In this document: one piece after another, positions 62,462 to 64,000 of the stretch
How the letters are laid out: every line of letters starts with the position of its first letter
How positions within the stretch are numbered: position 1 is the first letter of the stretch
DNA from: Hysterium pulicare CBS 123377
Taxonomy: Eukaryota; Ascomycota; Dothideomycetes; Hysteriales; Hysteriaceae
NCBI GenBank assembly: GCA_000467715.1
Contig: AJFK01000258.1
Coordinates: forward strand, 46,860-110,859
DNA length: 64,000 nucleotides
Direction: 5' to 3'
Position numbers and translations under genes: made by a program
Notes under the pieces: model-generated
The model's database searches: none
What the model was told of the DNA's origin: nothing
The model's input: the letters and a program-made list of their open reading frames with translations, nothing else

Positions 62462-63239
62462 TGCGGCCCTTCAGCCAGCGCCTCGGACAATCATGTATCT
62501 TTCATGAACTGAGACTGTGGAGCTCATGCCGAAGGCTGCCAAGAGATTATGTAATTGATATTAACAAAGGTTCCACGTGATCAGATGGATCTGAGGCCAT
62601 CACCCAGGTATCGCCTCTCTTTCCCAACACAGGTGCTCATATATCATGTATTTCGCCATGTCAAGAGTTGAATGGAGGGAATACAGATATGACATATTGC
62701 ATCTTATCTTCCAGCATGGCTTCATGAACTTTTCGACAACATGTATATCCTCGATTTTGGTAAAGCCCAACCACGCGTAAACAGTGATTATATTTAAAGC
62801 TTTGATTTATAGTTGATTTTATTGAATAATGTAACGGTGTTTCTTTGATTTCGCATTTGATTCTCATTGGTTTTGGTTCGTTGGTGTTTGATTTATTGGT
62901 TTATTGTTCATTGGTTGTTGGTTCTTTGGTTTTGATACGCATCGTTACTTCGTGTTGTTGAACGATGAAAAAATGGAGAGTGCTTGAATCTAACTTGCTT
63001 TTTCCCGTTGCTCTCAATTGCTGTTTTCCATCTAAAACACTTCCTTTCAAGCTTTGCATAACATTTTCAATACAATATTTCCGCCTAATTGCCACGATTG
63101 CTACATCTTTAGCATTTTTGGGGCTCAGGGGATGTCTTTCGTCCAGTAAAGCTAACTACTCCTTAAAAGGCCGATCCTTCTCATCGTCTGAATAACCTCC
63201 GATAAAATACAACATACCCAGATTTATTCCTACGCACAA
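62462..63239. other. AT-rich intergenic stretch with TTGGTT-type simple repeat
   Basis: Upstream of gpi16 the sequence becomes AT-rich. At about 62868-62940 it repeats variants of TTGGTT with short spacers (for example TTGGTTTTGGTTCGTTGGTG). No gene is visible. It leads into the decayed methyltransferase sequence. Confidence 0.5.
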
Positions 63240-63665
63240 AACCATCTACAACGAGGATTAGATTAGTTGATTCTATAAAATAGTTAAATTTACTAGTGTT
63301 TTCGCTCTTGACTCCTACTGCTTTAAGTTCCCTGTAAAGTGCTGTTGTCGGATTGTAGCCTTCCGGGAACTTGAAGACTAGAGGAGATCCTGTTCATCTA
63401 TTTGATGCTCGCCTAGGCTGTTAGAGCGATTACACCCCCAGGATGCAGCACTTGATAAGTAGGCTCTAGTGCCTCTCTGCTGTCTTTCACAAAGTTGTAT
63501 ACCAAATTCCCTATAATATAGCTTACGAACTTATCTTCAATATCCCTGAACTTGTAAGCATTTAACACCTTTACTTCAACCTTCGTCCTTCCTGGATTTC
63601 CGTCCTTTTCCTATTTTGTTCCTAGACTTGCTCTATTATACCATTGCTAAAGTCGCATGCGATTA
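63240..63665 (-). pseudogene. Decayed SAM-dependent methyltransferase gene
   Basis: The minus strand carries recognisable fragments of a class I methyltransferase (Methyltransf_11 type) in consecutive frames: DFSNGIIEQV near 63665-63615, then YKFRDIED and IGNLVYNFVKDSREALE near 63570-63470, the VLHPGGVIALTA motif near 63446-63415, and SPLVFKFPEGYNPTTALYRE near 63390-63320. Stops interrupt it (TAG right after ALTA and again four codons later) and the frame shifts before SPLVFKF. The N-terminal SAM-binding glycine motif is not found; sequence beyond 63665 is too degraded. Family members often sit in secondary metabolism or detoxification genes, but this copy is dead. Confidence 0.8.
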
Positions 63666-63679
63666 TGTAGAGAGATGTA

Positions 63680-64000
63680 GTGCCTATAATTTCCTATTAA
63701 TATAGTAGTAGTAGTTCTAGGGCCGTAGCTAACATTAAGGCTAATAGGTAGATTTTAGCAAAATTTAACGCTAAATTAGCTGTATACTTTAGCGCAAATA
63801 TTATACCTATTTTATATAGTAAGCCTACGTTATAGAATAATAATTTTTTTTTTTATATTTTTAGTAATTAAAGTTTTAAAAGTTCTTTTTAATTAAGAAA
63901 GAATAAGGCTAAATCTTTAGTAAAGCTAGCTAGTATTTAAGGTTAAGCTTAGTAGGTAAAATTAATATTATATAAAACTTAGTATAGTTATTAGCTATTA
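63680..64000. other. AT-rich, CpA/TpG-depleted (RIP-like) DNA
   Basis: From about 63680 the sequence is dominated by A, T and short TTAG/TAGCTA words. In the last 160 bases (63841-64000) I find no CA and no TG dinucleotide on the + strand, and no CG. Loss of CpA/TpG with excess TpA is the mark of repeat-induced point mutation in Pezizomycotina. This is probably the edge of a mutated repeat or AT isochore continuing beyond the window. Confidence 0.75.

Noticed and set aside
1-64000. A secondary-metabolite, virus-defence or heterokaryon-incompatibility cluster
   Set aside because: No polyketide synthase, peptide synthetase, NLR, HET-domain or CRISPR-like signatures were found; the genes are mostly housekeeping and scattered in function.

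Overview
This window is ordinary nuclear DNA of a filamentous ascomycete (Pezizomycotina). The evidence is a gene density of about one gene per 2.4 kb, many short introns (mostly 47-70 nt, GT(A/G)NGY...CTRAY...YAG), and fungus-specific families (TORC1 subunit TCO89, Yrb30-type RanGTP-binding protein, Mak5, Bud27 with a DUF3835-like tail). I cannot fix the class or genus from sequence alone. I assembled 26 protein genes by splicing frames by hand; every splice junction is my reading of frame plus consensus and has not been checked against RNA. I found no rRNA, tRNA, CRISPR array or secondary-metabolite cluster.

Left part (1-23 kb): a zinc-finger/low-complexity protein (1550-3607, -); a divergent pair of TFIIH subunit Tfb3 (-) and prefoldin-like Bud27/URI (+); a leucine-rich F-box-like protein (-); an Ataxin-10/Ctr86 homologue carrying an internal HMG-box-like segment (+); a MARVEL-type membrane protein (-); a PNPOx/ferredoxin-reductase fusion flavoprotein (+); a seven-exon ABC-F ATPase with a probable GC-AG intron (+); and a seven-exon amidase (-).

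Middle part (23-45 kb): a small GPI-anchored protein, TCO89, an unknown basic protein, a divergent pair of Bfr2 (ribosome biogenesis) and Ind1 (mitochondrial complex I Fe-S assembly), an alpha/beta hydrolase with a long disordered tail, a cysteine-rich type II membrane protein whose 3' end has been tandemly duplicated, Tsr2, a BSD-domain protein, and Yrb30.

Right part (45-64 kb): Sup35/eRF3 with a prion-like N-terminus, a Yju2/CCDC130-type splicing factor, a SIS-domain sugar-phosphate isomerase-like protein, a GNAT acetyltransferase with a 156-bp TA-flanked MITE in its upstream region, a 7-TM protein, a gene remnant, a divergent pair of Mak5 and Trm7, a 4,5-dihydroxyphthalate-decarboxylase-like protein, and Gpi16. 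The window ends in very AT-rich DNA nearly free of CpA/TpG, next to a dead methyltransferase gene whose stops look like RIP (repeat-induced point mutation).

Functionally the region is mostly housekeeping. Ribosome biogenesis and translation are strongly represented (Bfr2, Tsr2, Mak5, Trm7, Sup35, Bud27, ABC-F), and three short (about 180-190 bp) divergent promoters pair such genes with other core genes. I see no undescribed multi-gene system. The best candidates for a second look are the HMG insertion in the Ataxin-10 homologue, the MITE, the AT-rich edge with the methyltransferase corpse, the duplicated gene end at 36.6 kb, and several unusual splice sites.
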